Origin: Shimia litoralis
GTDB taxonomy: Bacteria > Pseudomonadota > Alphaproteobacteria > Rhodobacterales > Rhodobacteraceae
Length of the DNA: 64,000 nt
Assembly (NCBI RefSeq): GCF_005518135.1
Contig: NZ_SULI01000001.1
Location: forward strand, 124,001-188,000
Reading direction: 5' to 3'
The notes under the pieces were generated by a model. That model did not search any database and was not told the origin of the DNA. It worked only from the letters and a program-made list of their open reading frames with translations. Positions within the stretch are counted from its first letter, which is position 1; the number at the start of each line of letters is the position of its first letter. Positions 47,567 to 57,066 of this stretch are shown one piece after another. A program made the translations under genes and the position numbers.

Positions 47567-48901
47567 TTAGATGTCTGACAACTCGGGGAGCGCGTGCATT
47601 GCATCGCCCAGCTTGGCGACCAATTCATCTGTTTCGGATTCGGTCAAGATGAAGGGTGGTGCGAGCAATAGATGATCGCCGTGTTTTCCATCCCGTGTGC
47701 CGCTCATTGGATAGCAAATCAGACCCGCGTCAAATGCTGCCTTCTTCAGGCGTGCCGCAATTTTGACCGAGGGATCAAAGGGGCGCTTGGTGTCGCGGTT
47801 TTCCACAAACTCCAGCCCTACGAACAGGCCGCGCCCTCGGATATCACCGATATGAGGGTGCTGGGCGAATTTGCTGTTCAACGCGCCAAATAATTGTTCC
47901 GAGCGCGCGTGCACATTGTTCAGCAGCCCCCGATTCAGGATCGCCGACACCACCGCCTTGCCCGCGGCACAGGCCACAGGGTGCCCCATATAGGTATGTC
48001 CGTGTTGAAAGAACCCGGACCCCTGGCCAAGAGTGTCATAGATGTCTTTGGAACACATCATTGCTCCGATAGGTTGATATCCAGCGCCCAACCCCTTGGC
48101 TATGCACAATATATCGGGTGACACGTCATCTGCGGTGCAGGCAAACAGATGACCCGTTCGCCCCATGCCGCACATGACTTCGTCAAGTATCAACAGCACA
48201 CCATAGGTGTCGCATATTTCGCGAACCCGCTTGAAATACCCCGGAACGGCGGGGACGACCCCCATGGTGGCGCCCACCACGGGTTCCGCAACAAACGCCA
48301 TGACCGTGTCTGGGCCCAAGCGTAGAATCTCATCCTCAAGCTCTTGTGCGACGCGCTGGCCATATTCATGCGGGGTTTCATCGTCCGAGCGACCAACATA
48401 TTCATAACATGGTGCAATATGGGTGACATCCACAAGGATGGGTTCAAACTGTGCGCGTCGCCATTGGTTCCCCCCCACGGCAAGCGCGCCAAGGGTATTG
48501 CCGTGATAACTCTGACGGCGGGCAATCAGGTGGCGCCGTTGGGGTTCGCCGTTCTCGATATGGTATTGGCGTGCCAGCTTGATCGCAGCTTCGACGGCCT
48601 CGGACCCGCCCGATACAAAATACACCCGATCCAGCCCGTCGGGGGCTTGCGAAATCAGTAAGTCAGCCAGATCTTCGGCAGGGTCGCTGGTGAAAAAACC
48701 GGTGTGTGCAAACGCCATCTGTGCGGTTTGCTCTTGAATGGCACGTATCACATCCGCATCGCCATGGCCGAGGCAAGACACTGCTGCGCCACCTGATCCA
48801 TCAAAGTAGCGCTTGCCCGTTTCGTCGGTGATATAACAGCCTTGGCTCGAGACCGCCTTGACCGGAGCAGCATTGATCTGGCGTGGAAATACGTGGCTCA
48901 T
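47567..48901 (-). CDS. Class III aminotransferase, PLP-dependent
   Basis: 444 residues of fold-type I. The PLP lysine sits in C-I-A-K-G-L-G-A-G-Y and the G-G-S-E-A-V-E-A-A-I-K-L-A-R block binds the phosphate. Members of this class act on omega-amino groups of amino acids or polyamines, or on beta-amino acids. Overlaps the BKACE gene by 4 bp, so the two act in one pathway by inference. Confidence 0.88.
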   Translation of the reverse strand: MSHVFPRQINAAPVKAVSSQGCYITDETGKRYFDGSGGAAVSCLGHGDADVIRAIQEQTAQMAFAHTGFFTSDPAEDLADLLISQAPDGLDRVYFVSGGSEAVEAAIKLARQYHIENGEPQRRHLIARRQSYHGNTLGALAVGGNQWRRAQFEPILVDVTHIAPCYEYVGRSDDETPHEYGQRVAQELEDEILRLGPDTVMAFVAEPVVGATMGVVPAVPGYFKRVREICDTYGVLLILDEVMCGMGRTGHLFACTADDVSPDILCIAKGLGAGYQPIGAMMCSKDIYDTLGQGSGFFQHGHTYMGHPVACAAGKAVVSAILNRGLLNNVHARSEQLFGALNSKFAQHPHIGDIRGRGLFVGLEFVENRDTKRPFDPSVKIAARLKKAAFDAGLICYPMSGTRDGKHGDHLLLAPPFILTESETDELVAKLGDAMHALPELSDI

Positions 48902-49680
48902 GATGTGACCTGCTTGGGGGAAAATCCTGACTTGGCGGCGCGTTCGACGAATGACGCAACAGATGCGGCATTGTCGGGCAAAATTGATCCGTCGGGGGTA
49001 AGACGGTTGTTTTCAAACCCAATGCGGGCATGCCCGCCAGCATCAAGGGCTGCCATCAGGCAATCTTGCTCGTGACGTCCAAACGCGCAGACCATCCAGT
49101 TCAGGTCGTGCCCCCCCATGGCCTTGAGAAACGGATCCAAATCCTGTGGGGTCGAGGTCAGGTCGTGGGAATACCGACCCAGAACACATAGGACACGCCG
49201 GGATTGCATCGGGATTGTGCCGGTCTCAAAGTGGTCCAGCAAGGCGACAAGATCGTGGGTGTCATAGACGATGTGTTGCATGTCGATCCCCTTGTCTGCA
49301 GCCGCATGATAGATCGCGCGCAGGTTGGCGGGATCGCGGGCAATTTCGCGTAGGGCAATGCTTGCGTCTTGTGACGGGGCCGCCTCAAGACAGGTGCGCT
49401 GGGTGGCGACATCAAAAATTCCCGCAGCCTCGGTCGAGAACTGAACGTGTATCGACGATATTGCGGCGATGTCGCGCATCAGTTGGTGATACAATGCTGC
49501 ATCCAGAGAGTGTTGCCCGCGAGCATCCCTGATGTGGGCATGCACCGCTGTGGCGCCTTCCTTGGCGCATGCCATAGCGGTGTGGGCGATCTCGCGCGTG
49601 GTCAGCGGCAGTGCCGGATGGTCCGACTGTGTCAGGCGCGCACCATTGGGGGCCACCATCAGGTCAAAGGCTGTGCTCAT
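48898..49680 (-). CDS. Beta-keto acid cleavage enzyme (BKACE, DUF849)
   Basis: 260 residues, TIM-barrel. The zinc-binding V-H-A-H-I-R-D-A-R-G motif near residue 42 is the BKACE hallmark. Family members react a beta-keto acid with acetyl-CoA to acetoacetate and a new acyl-CoA; Kce of lysine fermentation is the prototype. The start at 49680 is chosen because the extra 15 codons before it lack homology. It is the first gene of the minus unit, divergent from the RpiR regulator. Confidence 0.86.
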   Translation of the reverse strand: MSTAFDLMVAPNGARLTQSDHPALPLTTREIAHTAMACAKEGATAVHAHIRDARGQHSLDAALYHQLMRDIAAISSIHVQFSTEAAGIFDVATQRTCLEAAPSQDASIALREIARDPANLRAIYHAAADKGIDMQHIVYDTHDLVALLDHFETGTIPMQSRRVLCVLGRYSHDLTSTPQDLDPFLKAMGGHDLNWMVCAFGRHEQDCLMAALDAGGHARIGFENNRLTPDGSILPDNAASVASFVERAAKSGFSPKQVTS

Positions 49681-49764
49681 GTGAGTATTCCTGCACAAGA
49701 AAGGTGTCGACGAATGTGACTTCATCCCAAGCTGGAATTACATCTTGTGTCAATCTGTCAGAAA

Positions 49765-49780
49765 AATAACATATGTTATT
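49765..49780. promoter_or_regulatory. Perfect 16-bp palindrome in the divergent promoter
   Basis: AATAACATATGTTATT, perfectly symmetric, 84 bp upstream of the BKACE start and 23 bp before the rpiR-type start at 49803. Candidate operator for the RpiR regulator or an RNA polymerase-overlapping site. Confidence 0.6.
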
Positions 49781-49802
49781 AAATATTGTAGGACGATTCG
49801 AC

Positions 49803-50690
49803 ATGGACCCAACGCTTAGAATCAAGATCATTGCCCAGCTCAAAGATCACATGGCAGAGCTGTCACCGCAGATGCGTACGGCGGCAAAGTATATTGTGGA
49901 TCACCCATCCGATTTTGGATTGGACCCAATTCGTGACACAGCTTCCAAAGCCAAGGTGAGCACATATACCCTTGTTAATATTGCGAAAAAACTGGATTTT
50001 TCCGGGTTTGAAGATTTGCGGCGGCCGTTTCGGTCGGCCCTTATCGAAGGCGCGTCAGGGGCAGGGAATACGGATCGCTTTGACCAAGAGAGGCAACAGG
50101 GGGATCTTGGAAAAGTCTTTGCCGACTCGGCGGAAAATGCACTTTCTATCGTGAAACGTTCTTTGGATCGTCAGCAGCTGAGCCAACTTGAAGCCGTGGT
50201 TGATATGCTTATTGGGGCGCGGTCTGTGTATTTGACCGCGGTCCGGTCGAGCTATGCGGTTGCCTATTACTTCCATTATGTGGGCCGTATGGCGCTACCA
50301 TCCATGCAGCTTATTCCGCGGCATATGAACAGCGCAATTGATGATCTCAATGACGCAGAACCGGGAGATGTTTTGGTGGCAATCACGGTCACGCCGTACT
50401 CCACCGAAACGATCAAAGCTTGCGAGTACGCCAAGAAAAGAGGCCTTAAGCTCTTGCTTATCAGTGACTCGGAAATTGTGTCTCCACATTTGCAGCCAGA
50501 GCAAATGCTTGTGACGTCTGTCCTTAGCACCCATCACTTCGGGTGTTTTTCTGGCATGATGGCGGTGGTTGAGATGCTTGTGGCATTTCTGATGCACAGG
50601 GGGGGGCAGGGCGCACGGGATCGAATCGCGTCGTATGAAACCGTGCGGATCGAAAACAATGCGTATTGGGTTGCCCAAAAAAAACATTAG
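49803..50690 (+). CDS. MurR/RpiR family transcriptional regulator
   Basis: 295 residues: an N-terminal RpiR helix-turn-helix (about 1-80) and a C-terminal SIS sugar-phosphate-type domain (about 115-270). Regulators of this family repress or activate catabolic genes in response to a small metabolite. ATG 49803 has an AGGA site about 12 nt upstream; an in-frame ATG at 49773 falls inside the palindrome. It lies divergent to BKACE and just upstream of the TAXI gene. Confidence 0.87.
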   Translation: MDPTLRIKIIAQLKDHMAELSPQMRTAAKYIVDHPSDFGLDPIRDTASKAKVSTYTLVNIAKKLDFSGFEDLRRPFRSALIEGASGAGNTDRFDQERQQGDLGKVFADSAENALSIVKRSLDRQQLSQLEAVVDMLIGARSVYLTAVRSSYAVAYYFHYVGRMALPSMQLIPRHMNSAIDDLNDAEPGDVLVAITVTPYSTETIKACEYAKKRGLKLLLISDSEIVSPHLQPEQMLVTSVLSTHHFGCFSGMMAVVEMLVAFLMHRGGQGARDRIASYETVRIENNAYWVAQKKH

Positions 50691-50775
50691 TTTTTTCGTG
50701 ACATCCTTGCAAACATATTAGACGCTCTGCGGGTGGCCGGTGCCAAGAGAAGGTATCGGATTTAGGGAGAGCTCC

Positions 50776-51747
50776 ATGAAACAACTTAAGTTTATCGGTG
50801 GCGTCGTCGCCGCTGCTGCAATTGCAATTGGCGGTGCTGCAACCGCTCAAGACCAACAATTTATCTCTATCGGTACTGGTGGCGTGACCGGCGTTTACTA
50901 TCCAACCGGTGGTGCGATTTGTCGTTTGGTGAACCGCGATCGTCGCGAGCACGGCATCCGCTGCGCTGTCGAGTCGACCGGTGGTTCGGTGTATAACATC
51001 AACACAATCAAAGCTGGCGAACTGGAATTTGGTGTGGCCCAATCTGATTGGCAATACCACGCGTACAATGGCACATCCAAGTTTGCTGATAACCCATTCC
51101 CCGAAGTTCGGGCGATGTTCTCGGTCCATCCTGAACCGTTCACGCTCATCGTGCGCGCAGACAGCGGCATCGCGTCGTTCGAAGATCTGGCTGGCAAGCG
51201 TGTAAACGTTGGCAACCCGGGATCAGGTCAGCGCGCCACGATGGAAGTCGTGATGGATGCCTATGGCATGAACATGGACAGCTTTGCACTTGCGACCGAA
51301 TACAAAGGGTCCGAGATGGCAAAACAGATCTGCGACGATAATATCGACGCCATGATTTATACCATTGGTCACCCGGCTGCGGCGATCAAAGAAGCCACAA
51401 CCACGTGTGACGTGAAACTTGTGTCTGTTGCTGGCGAGGCCATCGACAAGCTGATTGCGGACAACCCGTATTACCGTACAGCGGTTATTCCGGGCGGCAT
51501 GTATGCTGGGTCTGATGAAGACACCACCACCTTTGGTGTGGGCGCAACCTTTGTGACCTCAGCAAATGTCCCAGAAGAAGTGGCGTATATCGTTGCCAAG
51601 GCCGTCCTGTCCAATCTGGATGATTTCCGCGGTCTGCACCCTGCCTTTGCAAACCTCGATGGCGCTCAGATGATCAGCGATGGTTTGTCTGCTCCGCTGC
51701 ACCCCGGTGCAGAGCGGGCCTACAAAGAACTGGGTCTGATGCAATAA
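50776..51747 (+). CDS. TAXI family TRAP transporter solute-binding protein
   Basis: 323 residues with a Sec signal peptide (about 1-24, ending in A-T-A). The start of the mature part (I-S-I-G-T-G-G-V-T-G-V-Y-Y-P-T-G-G) is the TAXI signature. Periplasmic receptor for the TRAP permease gene 91 bp downstream. Ligands of TAXI proteins known include glutamate, but here it is unknown. Confidence 0.9.
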   Translation: MKQLKFIGGVVAAAAIAIGGAATAQDQQFISIGTGGVTGVYYPTGGAICRLVNRDRREHGIRCAVESTGGSVYNINTIKAGELEFGVAQSDWQYHAYNGTSKFADNPFPEVRAMFSVHPEPFTLIVRADSGIASFEDLAGKRVNVGNPGSGQRATMEVVMDAYGMNMDSFALATEYKGSEMAKQICDDNIDAMIYTIGHPAAAIKEATTTCDVKLVSVAGEAIDKLIADNPYYRTAVIPGGMYAGSDEDTTTFGVGATFVTSANVPEEVAYIVAKAVLSNLDDFRGLHPAFANLDGAQMISDGLSAPLHPGAERAYKELGLMQ

Positions 51748-51838
51748 GAGCATCGTAAGATGTCTTGAAAATACCAACGCCTGCGTGTCTGTTTTGATGC
51801 GCTGGCGTTTTTCTCACACATAGACGGGGGGCTATGGA

Positions 51839-54463
51839 ATGAACGAGGCAGCAACCAGAAGCGCAGAAGATATGGTCGCTGAGGCGGATACCGGCGCGCG
51901 TAACGCCGGTGAATTCGCATCGCGGCTTATCTTTGGATTGTGCATCGCATGGTCGATTTTCCAACTTTACATCGCATCAAAACTTCCGGGTGTCTTGGCG
52001 CAAGCCACCGGTATCAGCATGATGGCAAACATCGTTGCGCAAGCGCGATATGTGCATCTTGCCTTTGCGATCGTTTTGGCAACGCTGGCATTCCCGATGT
52101 TTGGGCATCGCAACCGTATTCCCCTGTATGATTGGGCGCTCGTTGCGCTTGGGACATCGGCCTGTTTGTATCTCATCGTGTTTAGATTCGAGATCGCAGA
52201 CCGCCCCGGCCTTTGGACAACAACAGATGTTGTGATGTCAGCGATTGGCATGACCGTCCTGATGATCGCAGTGTTTCGCTCGCTTGGATTGCCGCTTGTC
52301 ATTATCGGATCCATGTTCCTCGCACTTGCATTCTTTGGCGGGTACTCTGAATGGGTTGGCAGCATCACCAACTATGGCGGGGCATCCTTTAGCAAGGCCA
52401 TGGGGCACTATTGGATGCAGACCGAAGGCGTCTTTGGGGTCGCTTTGGGTGTGTCCACATCTATGATCTTTTTGTTTGTGCTGTTCGGCGCATTGCTTGA
52501 AAAAGCAGGCGGCGGCAACTGGTTCATCAAAGTCGCAATTTCCATGTTGGGCGCCCTGCGTGGCGGGCCAGCAAAGGCTGCCGTTCTGTCGTCTATGATG
52601 ACTGGCATGATTTCAGGGTCCTCGATTGCCAACACGGTGACGACGGGGACGTTTACGATCCCGTTGATGAAACGCATTGGGTTTTCACCTGAAAAGGCCG
52701 GCGCCGTAGAGGTCGCGTCGTCGACGAATGGCCAATTGACGCCACCTGTGATGGGGGCCGCGGCCTTTTTGATGGTGGAATACGTCAACATTCCCTACAT
52801 CGAAGTCGTAAAACACGCGTTTCTGCCTGCGGTGATCTCATACATCGCGCTGCTGTACATCGTGCATCTTGAAAGCCTGAAAATGGGTTTGCAGGGCCTG
52901 AAAAAGCCCGGGCGTCATATTGGCGTTTTGATGATCCTGATCCTGATGATCACCGGCTTTCTGGGGATGGCGGTCATTACGTTTCTTGTGATCGGATTTC
53001 GCGCCATGCTCGAGCCGATGATGCCAGGGGCAACGGTCTATCCTGCGCTTGTATTGCTGGCCGCCGCGTATCTTGGGTTGCTGTATGTTGCCGCCAAATA
53101 TCCGGATATCGAGGTTGACGATCCGAATGCCAAGGCCGTGACAGCACCACGGTTGACACCCACATTCCTTGGGGGTGCCTATTTCGCGCTACCGATCTTT
53201 GTGTTGGTGTGGAACTTGATGGTGCGCACAGAACATCTTGACCGTTTGTCACCCGCGCTCTCTGCGTTTTGGGCAACTGTGACGATGATCCTTGTTGCGG
53301 TGACACATCGGCCGATCAAAGCGATTTTCCGTGGGGAATCTGATCTGGCAAACCAGATGCTTGCCGGACTGAAAGAATTTGTCGCGGGCCTTGAAGGTGG
53401 CGCGCGCAACATGATCGGAATTGGTGTCGCCACGGGTGCAGCGGGCATCATTGTCGGGACAATTTCCCTGACTGGGGCGCATCAGATCATCGGCCAAGTG
53501 ATCGAAGTCATCTCTGGTGGCAACTTGATCATTTTGTTGATTTTGGTTGCGGTCTTGTCTCTGGTTTTGGGAATGGGGCTGCCGACGACTGCAAACTATA
53601 TCGTTGTCTCGTCGCTTATGGCGCCAGTCATCGTGTCGGTGGGCGCGCAATCCGGTCTGATCGTTCCGTTGATCGCGGTCCATATGTTTGTGTTCTATTT
53701 CGGCATTCTGGCGGATGATACTCCGCCGGTGGGGCTTGCAGCTTATGCTGCGGCTGCGATCTCGCGCGGGGACCCCATCAAAACCGGTTTGATTGGCTTT
53801 AGCTATGACATCCGAACTGCGCTGTTGCCGTTTATGTTCATTTTCAACACAGATCTTCTGTTGATTGATGTTGGTCCGCTAAAGGCGATCATGGTGTTCT
53901 TTATTTCCTTGATTGCGATGTTGGTGTTCGCTGCGGTGACCCAAGGATATTTCATTGCCAAAACCCGTAAATGGGAAGCGGCGGTGATGATGGTCGTTGT
54001 GTTCATGTTGTTCCGTCCCGACTTTTTCTTGGATCAATGGCAGGACAAATACACTCACTATACGGGTCCTGCTGCTTTGACCGCCTTGGAAGAACTGCCT
54101 GTCGGATCATCGGCACGGTTGCGCATCTCGGCACCTGATTTTGACACCGGCATTGTCGGGGCCACCACGGTGACCTTTAGCCCCGATGCAGAAGGCAGCA
54201 GCGAAGAGCGATTGCGCGCTGCTGGACTGACGGTGATTGAAAACAACGGCCTTTTGACGTTGGAAGAACCTTTCCCCGGCACGCCGTACTTTGAAACCCT
54301 CGCAAATGACTATGATTTTTACGGGGATGAACCGGCACAAATCGCATCTGTTGCTGTTGAAAATGAACGCATGGCCAAAGAGCTCTTCTTTATCCCTGCT
54401 TTGCTTTTGCTGTTGATGATTGTCGCTATTCAGCGACCACGTGCAACGCAACCTGCATTCTAA
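51839..54463 (+). CDS. TRAP transporter fused permease (4TM/12TM) with DUF3394 tail
   Basis: 874 residues. The small (DctQ-like) and large (DctM-like) subunits are fused: about four helices in the first 180 residues, then twelve or more. The block S-G-S-S-I-A-N-T-V-T-T-G-T-F-T-I-P is the DctM substrate motif. The C-terminal ~170 residues form a soluble domain and a last helix (DUF3394). Forms an importer with the TAXI protein. Confidence 0.92.
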   Translation: MNEAATRSAEDMVAEADTGARNAGEFASRLIFGLCIAWSIFQLYIASKLPGVLAQATGISMMANIVAQARYVHLAFAIVLATLAFPMFGHRNRIPLYDWALVALGTSACLYLIVFRFEIADRPGLWTTTDVVMSAIGMTVLMIAVFRSLGLPLVIIGSMFLALAFFGGYSEWVGSITNYGGASFSKAMGHYWMQTEGVFGVALGVSTSMIFLFVLFGALLEKAGGGNWFIKVAISMLGALRGGPAKAAVLSSMMTGMISGSSIANTVTTGTFTIPLMKRIGFSPEKAGAVEVASSTNGQLTPPVMGAAAFLMVEYVNIPYIEVVKHAFLPAVISYIALLYIVHLESLKMGLQGLKKPGRHIGVLMILILMITGFLGMAVITFLVIGFRAMLEPMMPGATVYPALVLLAAAYLGLLYVAAKYPDIEVDDPNAKAVTAPRLTPTFLGGAYFALPIFVLVWNLMVRTEHLDRLSPALSAFWATVTMILVAVTHRPIKAIFRGESDLANQMLAGLKEFVAGLEGGARNMIGIGVATGAAGIIVGTISLTGAHQIIGQVIEVISGGNLIILLILVAVLSLVLGMGLPTTANYIVVSSLMAPVIVSVGAQSGLIVPLIAVHMFVFYFGILADDTPPVGLAAYAAAAISRGDPIKTGLIGFSYDIRTALLPFMFIFNTDLLLIDVGPLKAIMVFFISLIAMLVFAAVTQGYFIAKTRKWEAAVMMVVVFMLFRPDFFLDQWQDKYTHYTGPAALTALEELPVGSSARLRISAPDFDTGIVGATTVTFSPDAEGSSEERLRAAGLTVIENNGLLTLEEPFPGTPYFETLANDYDFYGDEPAQIASVAVENERMAKELFFIPALLLLLMIVAIQRPRATQPAF

Positions 54464-54474
54464 GGAGATCTGAG

Positions 54475-54894
54475 ATGTTTAAGAAAATTCTGGTGCCTGT
54501 GGATGTGTCTGTCGAGGGTGACACGCGCAAGCTTCTTCAAAAGACCAAAACACTCACACAGGGGTGGGACTGTGAAATTCATGTTCTGACCGTCATCCCG
54601 AATGTGGGCATGCCAATCGTTGGGTCCTATTTCGATGAAGATGTGGTTGATGAAGGACGCAAGGCGGTGATCGAGACGCTTGCCCAAGCGCTCGAGTCAG
54701 AAGGCCTAGCGGCCAAGCAGCATGTCTTGTCCGGAACTGTGTACGATCGTGTGATTGGTTTGGCGTCCAAGCTTGAGGCTGACCTTATTGTGATTGGGGC
54801 GCATCAGCCTGAACTGCGGGATTATCTGCTGGGTTCAAATGCGGCCCGTGTGGTGCGCCATTCCAACCGGTCGGTTCTTGTAATTCGGGACTGA
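54475..54894 (+). CDS. Universal stress protein UspA family
   Basis: 139 residues with the USP fold. The ATP-binding segment is near the C-terminus (I-G-A-H-Q...L-L-G-S-N-A-A-R-V-V-R) with Q in place of the usual second glycine. It follows the TRAP permease after 11 bp and is probably part of the same operon; USP proteins fused or linked with TRAP transporters are known in other bacteria (TeaD in Halomonas). Confidence 0.87.
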   Translation: MFKKILVPVDVSVEGDTRKLLQKTKTLTQGWDCEIHVLTVIPNVGMPIVGSYFDEDVVDEGRKAVIETLAQALESEGLAAKQHVLSGTVYDRVIGLASKLEADLIVIGAHQPELRDYLLGSNAARVVRHSNRSVLVIRD

Positions 54895-54941
54895 ACTCCA
54901 GATCGCAACCGGTGGATGAGTTGCGCAGAGCATGAAAACAC

Positions 54942-54970
54942 AAAAGCCCTGACATACTGTCAGGGCTTTT
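54942..54970. terminator. Bidirectional terminator between usp and ecm
   Basis: A 12-bp stem AAAAGCCCTGAC / GTCAGGGCTTTT with a 5-base loop between the convergent units. Confidence 0.9.
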
Positions 54971-54999
54971 GTCGTTTGAATTTGAACAGATATGCGAGG

Positions 55000-56967
55000 T
55001 TATTGTGCGGCCACCGACTTGGGTTCGACCAATGTCACAACATCCATCATGATGGTGTTCAGTTCGAAATCTTTTGGCGTGTAAACCCGTGCCACACCCA
55101 TTGCCAACAGACGTTCGGCATCGTCATCAGGAATGATACCACCGACGATCACAGGTGTGTCACCAAGGCCAGCAGCACGCATTTGCGCCATCAAATCTTC
55201 GACCAGAGGAATATGCGACCCTGATAGAATGGACAGGCCGACAACATGGGCCTCGTTGTCTTGAGCACTGGCGACGATCTCTTCGGGTGTCAGGCGGATG
55301 CCTTCATATTCAATGTCCATACCGCAATCGCGGGCCCGGAATGCGATTTGCTCTGCACCGTTGGAATGCCCGTCCAAACCGGGTTTGCCAATGATGAACT
55401 TAAGGCGGCGGCCAAGCTTGTCGCTGACGGTGTCTACGGCGTTGCGGATTTCATCCAGACCTTCGGTCTTGTTTGATTGCGAGGCAGATACACCTGTCGG
55501 GCCGCGATACTCGCCGTGAACCGCGCGCATTTGTGCAGCCCATTCACCTGTGGTGACGCCTGCTTTGGCGGCGGCGATGGATGGCGGAACCACGTTGTCG
55601 CCGTTTGCCGCAGCGGCACGCAGATCAGCTAGGGCTTTTTCGACAGCGGCCTGATCGCGGTTGTCGCGCCACTCTTGCAGGCGCGTGATCTGTTGTTGCT
55701 CTACAGCTGGGTCGACGACCATGATGCCACCATCGCCGGTCATCAGCGGTGAAGGCTCGCCTTGCTGCCATTTGTTCACACCCACCACCACGGTTTCGCC
55801 CGCTTCGATGCGGTTCAAACGGTCGGCGTTTGATTCCACCAGACGTGACTTCATGTAATCAATGGCCCCGATGGCACCGCCCATACCGTCCAATGTGGAC
55901 AGCTCATGACGCGCGCCGTCTTTCAGCGCCTGAACCTTACGGTCGACCGCAGGGTTGCCGTCAAACAGATCTTCATATTCCAGCAAATCGGTTTCATAGG
56001 CCATGATCTGTTGCATCCGCATGGACCATTGTTGGTCCCACGGACGAGGCAGGCCAAGGGCTTCGTTCCACGCAGGCAACTGAACCGCGCGTGCACGTGC
56101 ATTCTTGGACAGCGTGACCGCGAGCATCTCGATCAAAATCCGGTAGACGTTGTTTTCAGGCTGTTGCTCGGTGAGCCCCAATGAGTTCACCTGAACACCA
56201 TACCGGAAGCGGCGGTGCTTTGGATCGGTGACCCCATAGCGTTCTAGACAAATCTCGTCCCACAGTTCGACAAAGGCGCGCATTTTGCACATCTCGGTTA
56301 CGAACCGGATTCCCGCGTTCACAAAGAACGAAATTCGGGCGACCATAGGGCCAAAATCTTCGGCGGGAACACGTGGTTTCAAAGCATCGAGTACAGCAAT
56401 TGCGGTCGCAAGGGCAAAGGCCAGCTCTTGCTCGGGTGTCGCACCAGCTTCTTGCAGGTGATAGGAACACACGTTCATCGGGTTCCATTTAGGCACGTTT
56501 GTATAACAATACTCGGCCACATCCGCGATCATCTTCAGCGATGGTTTGGGCGGGCAGATATATGTACCCCGGCTTAGGTATTCCTTGATCAGATCGTTCT
56601 GAACGGTGCCCTGAAGCTTGGAAATATCCGCACCCTGTTCTTCGGCGGCTGCGATATAGAGCGATAGCAACCAAGGCGCCGTGGCGTTGATGGTCATCGA
56701 CGTGTTCATCTGATCGAGCGGAATTTGGTCAAACAGTGTGCGCATGTCCCCAAGATGGCAGACAGGTACACCCACTTTGCCGACTTCGCCGCGCGACAGG
56801 ATGTGGTCGCTGTCATATCCGGTTTGCGTTGGCAGATCGAAGGCAACTGAAAGGCCGGTTTGACCCTTGGCAAGGTTGTCGCGGTAAAGCTGGTTTGACG
56901 CTTGCGCGGTCGAGTGACCCGCATACGTCCGGATGAGCCAGGGGCGGTCTTTTTGCTGTTGCGACAT
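55000..56967 (-). CDS. ecm: Ethylmalonyl-CoA mutase
   Basis: 655 residues, B12-dependent. The N-terminal P-W-L-I-R-T-Y-A-G-H-S is near that of MeaA-type mutases and the C-terminal cobalamin site G-L-D-G-H-S-N-G (D-x-H-x2-G) with G-S-H-I-P and G-G-I-I-P is complete. It converts ethylmalonyl-CoA to methylsuccinyl-CoA in the EMC pathway. The start 56967 has an AGGA site; the 14 codons upstream are not conserved. Confidence 0.93.
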   Translation of the reverse strand: MSQQQKDRPWLIRTYAGHSTAQASNQLYRDNLAKGQTGLSVAFDLPTQTGYDSDHILSRGEVGKVGVPVCHLGDMRTLFDQIPLDQMNTSMTINATAPWLLSLYIAAAEEQGADISKLQGTVQNDLIKEYLSRGTYICPPKPSLKMIADVAEYCYTNVPKWNPMNVCSYHLQEAGATPEQELAFALATAIAVLDALKPRVPAEDFGPMVARISFFVNAGIRFVTEMCKMRAFVELWDEICLERYGVTDPKHRRFRYGVQVNSLGLTEQQPENNVYRILIEMLAVTLSKNARARAVQLPAWNEALGLPRPWDQQWSMRMQQIMAYETDLLEYEDLFDGNPAVDRKVQALKDGARHELSTLDGMGGAIGAIDYMKSRLVESNADRLNRIEAGETVVVGVNKWQQGEPSPLMTGDGGIMVVDPAVEQQQITRLQEWRDNRDQAAVEKALADLRAAAANGDNVVPPSIAAAKAGVTTGEWAAQMRAVHGEYRGPTGVSASQSNKTEGLDEIRNAVDTVSDKLGRRLKFIIGKPGLDGHSNGAEQIAFRARDCGMDIEYEGIRLTPEEIVASAQDNEAHVVGLSILSGSHIPLVEDLMAQMRAAGLGDTPVIVGGIIPDDDAERLLAMGVARVYTPKDFELNTIMMDVVTLVEPKSVAAQ

Positions 56968-57066
56968 GGGGTGTCCTCGTGAATCAACTTGGCAATTTTG
57001 TTGCGCCAAAACGTAGTCGTACGTAATATTAGATGCAAGCGAATTCGCTGCATCGCGGCATTTACC

